A model generated the notes under the pieces. The model was given only the letters and a program-made list of their open reading frames with translations, was not told the DNA's origin and ran no database searches. The translations under genes were made by a program, and so were the position numbers. A stretch of DNA of 8,083 bases from Christiangramia sp. (GTDB taxonomy: Bacteria > Bacteroidota > Bacteroidia > Flavobacteriales > Flavobacteriaceae), in the NCBI GenBank assembly GCA_024635735.1, contig JAGXII010000110.1:1-8083 (forward strand), given 5' to 3'. Positions 6,361 to 8,083 of this stretch are shown here, one piece after another. The first letter of the stretch is position 1, and each line of letters starts with the position of its first letter.

Positions 6361-8083
6361 CTAATCTGTTTCTTTTATCAAATTCTTAAAAGCAGACCCA
6401 AAAATTAAATAACTGGTGTTTCCACCAATGGTTCCCTCGTTTTGTCCCCACAGAAATGGCCAGTCGTCGTAATTTTCAAAATGGTCGGGTTTTCTGAATA
6501 ATATACCCGGAGCAACATCGCCTGGGATAAATGAAAAATCAGCCCTGTTATTACCATAAAATACTTCTTTGGGACGTGCCGCACCCACCGTTGCCACTAA
6601 CGAATAATTGTGATAGGGATGGTTACCAAATAACCAGTTGGTAGTTTTGAAAGCATGCCTGGCATCAATAATATCAGGAAAATGTTTATTACCAAAACTT
6701 ATAGTGGTACCAAAGTTCACCACAGTTCCGGCTCCTGCCCAATTACCCAAACCGATGGGTACTCCGTACGGATTATCCTTTTCAAGCTCGTCTATATAAT
6801 CTTTGTATTTTACAACATATGGCCGGAGCTTTTCCTTGAAGGATGTGTCCATGTGGGGTATGCCATGTAATGCAGTCGAAATAACGAAACTGACGTTACG
6901 ATCAAGAGCAGGCCATAAAAGTTGCTGAAATTTATCAGCATATTGTTGCTCCCCTGTTGAGATGTACAGTTGAAGATTAGTGGAAATATCTGCTACAGAT
7001 GCCCATTCCCTTCCAGTACTATCCTGTGGTTGATTTGAAAGTAATTCTGTCGCTTCTTTCAGAAGTCTTTTCGATTGAAACAATGCTCTTTCAGAAAGAT
7101 CGTCGTTATATCCCTTTAACGCCCGGCTTGCTGCTGCAAACATGGTTGCAGCCCTGAGATCGAGACTGGGATTGCGGCTTGTAAATGCCCACATATCATC
7201 CTTCACTCCGCTCGACTCTCCGTCAGCTGCTACTTCGTAAGGACCAAGGTCCGGATTATAAGGAAGTCCGTCTGTTAATGAGGCAGCGTCACCCAGGTGA
7301 TGGTAATTATGGAGAACAGAATTAGAAAGGGTTTGTGCCATATGGCCGATAATTTCTGCCTGAGCAACTAGGTTCAAAGTTCCATGCTCGATAAATTGTA
7401 ATATATCTGGCGTTCCATCCGGACGATGGAGAACCACATGACGTGATTTCTGGTCAATATAAGTCTGATCGCGTAAGGGTTTAAAGGATTCCCACGTCTG
7501 GACAAAGTTCTGAACCACGCTAATGTTCGATCCGGTCTCGATATCAAAATCTCCGGCGTCGAAAAAACCACCTACGTTTAATCCGGGGATCAATTCCAGT
7601 GCTTTGTACTTCGTATCGGTTGTTGGCCCTTGCTTATGAAGGTCGAAATGATCGGTGTTTGGCGGAGCCTGAAGATAACCTTCCTTGAACGTCTCTCCGT
7701 GCCAGACCCTGTAACCTTCCTTTACGTACATATGGTTCATATGTATTGGAATCCATATATCGCTGGTAGCGTCGGTGATTTTATCATAAACGTCATTGTT
7801 TATTATAAAATTATTTGTCTTAAAATCTCCATATTGTATAAAGTAGATTCCCGGGGTATTAACTGAAGAAAAATCGAATTTTACATAGTGATATTTATAA
7901 TAGTCACCCCAGGGTTCTATTTTGCCGCTGAATACTTCGGTAGCTTTTCCGTCTTCACTTATTTTATGTATGGTTGCTTTTTCAATCGGTTTGTCTTTCT
8001 TGTCGAGTTCAATGACAGAGACTTTTTCCTGCGTAGGAAGGTAGCCAACCTGAGAGAAACCTATATTTGGCTCTCTTACCCAA
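6361..8083 (-). CDS. Glycoside hydrolase family 9 enzyme with N-terminal Ig-like domain, 5'-truncated by the window edge
   Basis: The frame runs without a stop from the right window edge (first whole codon 8082-8080) to the TAG at 6363-6361, giving 573 visible residues. The ATG at 7740-7738 (residue 115) is internal, because the sequence before it is a typical CelD-N-type Ig-like domain: IGFSQVGYLPTQEK (7-20), NTPGIYFIQYG (75-85) and FIINNDVYD (92-100). The catalytic (alpha/alpha)6 barrel begins near residue 110. The family base motif is GGFFDAGDF with Asp175 and Asp178, and the C-terminal proton-donor motif is WGQNEGT with Glu549. GH9 enzymes are inverting beta-glycanases, mostly endoglucanases, with some exo-acting and glucosaminidase members. 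The usual histidine-bearing HHR loop before the end is not seen; the corresponding region reads NNRADFSFIPG (511-521), so the substrate may not be cellulose. The signal peptide lies outside the window. The gene ends at a tandem repeat and a strong terminator. Confidence 0.92.
   Translation of the reverse strand, partial: WVREPNIGFSQVGYLPTQEKVSVIELDKKDKPIEKATIHKISEDGKATEVFSGKIEPWGDYYKYHYVKFDFSSVNTPGIYFIQYGDFKTNNFIINNDVYDKITDATSDIWIPIHMNHMYVKEGYRVWHGETFKEGYLQAPPNTDHFDLHKQGPTTDTKYKALELIPGLNVGGFFDAGDFDIETGSNISVVQNFVQTWESFKPLRDQTYIDQKSRHVVLHRPDGTPDILQFIEHGTLNLVAQAEIIGHMAQTLSNSVLHNYHHLGDAASLTDGLPYNPDLGPYEVAADGESSGVKDDMWAFTSRNPSLDLRAATMFAAASRALKGYNDDLSERALFQSKRLLKEATELLSNQPQDSTGREWASVADISTNLQLYISTGEQQYADKFQQLLWPALDRNVSFVISTALHGIPHMDTSFKEKLRPYVVKYKDYIDELEKDNPYGVPIGLGNWAGAGTVVNFGTTISFGNKHFPDIIDARHAFKTTNWLFGNHPYHNYSLVATVGAARPKEVFYGNNRADFSFIPGDVAPGILFRKPDHFENYDDWPFLWGQNEGTIGGNTSYLIFGSAFKNLIKETD

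Noticed and set aside
7630..7866. Plus-strand open frame of 78 codons near the right edge
   Set aside because: It is antisense to the GH9 Ig domain and catalytic-domain junction, which is a much better-supported coding region.

Overview
The window looks like a carbohydrate-active accessory region from a Bacteroidota genome, most likely a marine or soil Flavobacteriia-type organism. This rests on the AT-rich, spacer-heavy DNA, signal peptides ending in an S-Q junction, a promoter of the TTTG / TAnnTTTG type, and a secreted macroglobulin-like (MG2) protein of a style typical of that phylum. There is no rRNA, tRNA, transposase, integrase or CRISPR array.

Layout. (1) Positions 1-559, plus strand: the 3' part of an alpha/beta-hydrolase esterase whose start lies outside the window. 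(2) 560-1026: a non-coding spacer with inverted repeats, a 12-bp palindrome, a possible decayed coding fragment and a plausible promoter at its right end. (3) 1027-3282, plus strand: a complete, exported 751-residue MG2/macroglobulin-like protein, visibly more AT-rich than its neighbours. (4) 3283-3724: the spacer between convergent genes, with two RNA hairpin candidates. (5) 3725-5875, minus strand: a complete, exported 716-residue glycosidase-like protein with a GH67/GH20-type N-terminal domain and unknown substrate. (6) 5876-6360: a spacer with a strong intrinsic terminator on the minus strand and a 15-bp tandem duplication. (7) 6361-8083, minus strand: a family 9 glycoside hydrolase with an N-terminal Ig-like domain. 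It runs off the right edge; the methionine at 7740 is internal, because the reading frame continues without a stop to 8082 and encodes a recognisable CelD-N-type Ig domain.

How the genes may work together (inference): an esterase, a GH67-like exported enzyme and a GH9 enzyme side by side suggest part of a polysaccharide-degradation locus for a decorated plant or algal glycan. No SusC/SusD pair, sulfatase or regulator is visible, so neither a complete utilisation locus nor its substrate can be claimed. The terminator after the GH9 gene suggests that the two minus-strand genes are mostly transcribed separately. The MG2 protein has no obvious catalytic link to the others.

I see no clear evidence for a wholly new multi-gene system. 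The most promising unknowns are the uncharacterised GH67-like family and the divergent GH9 active-site region.
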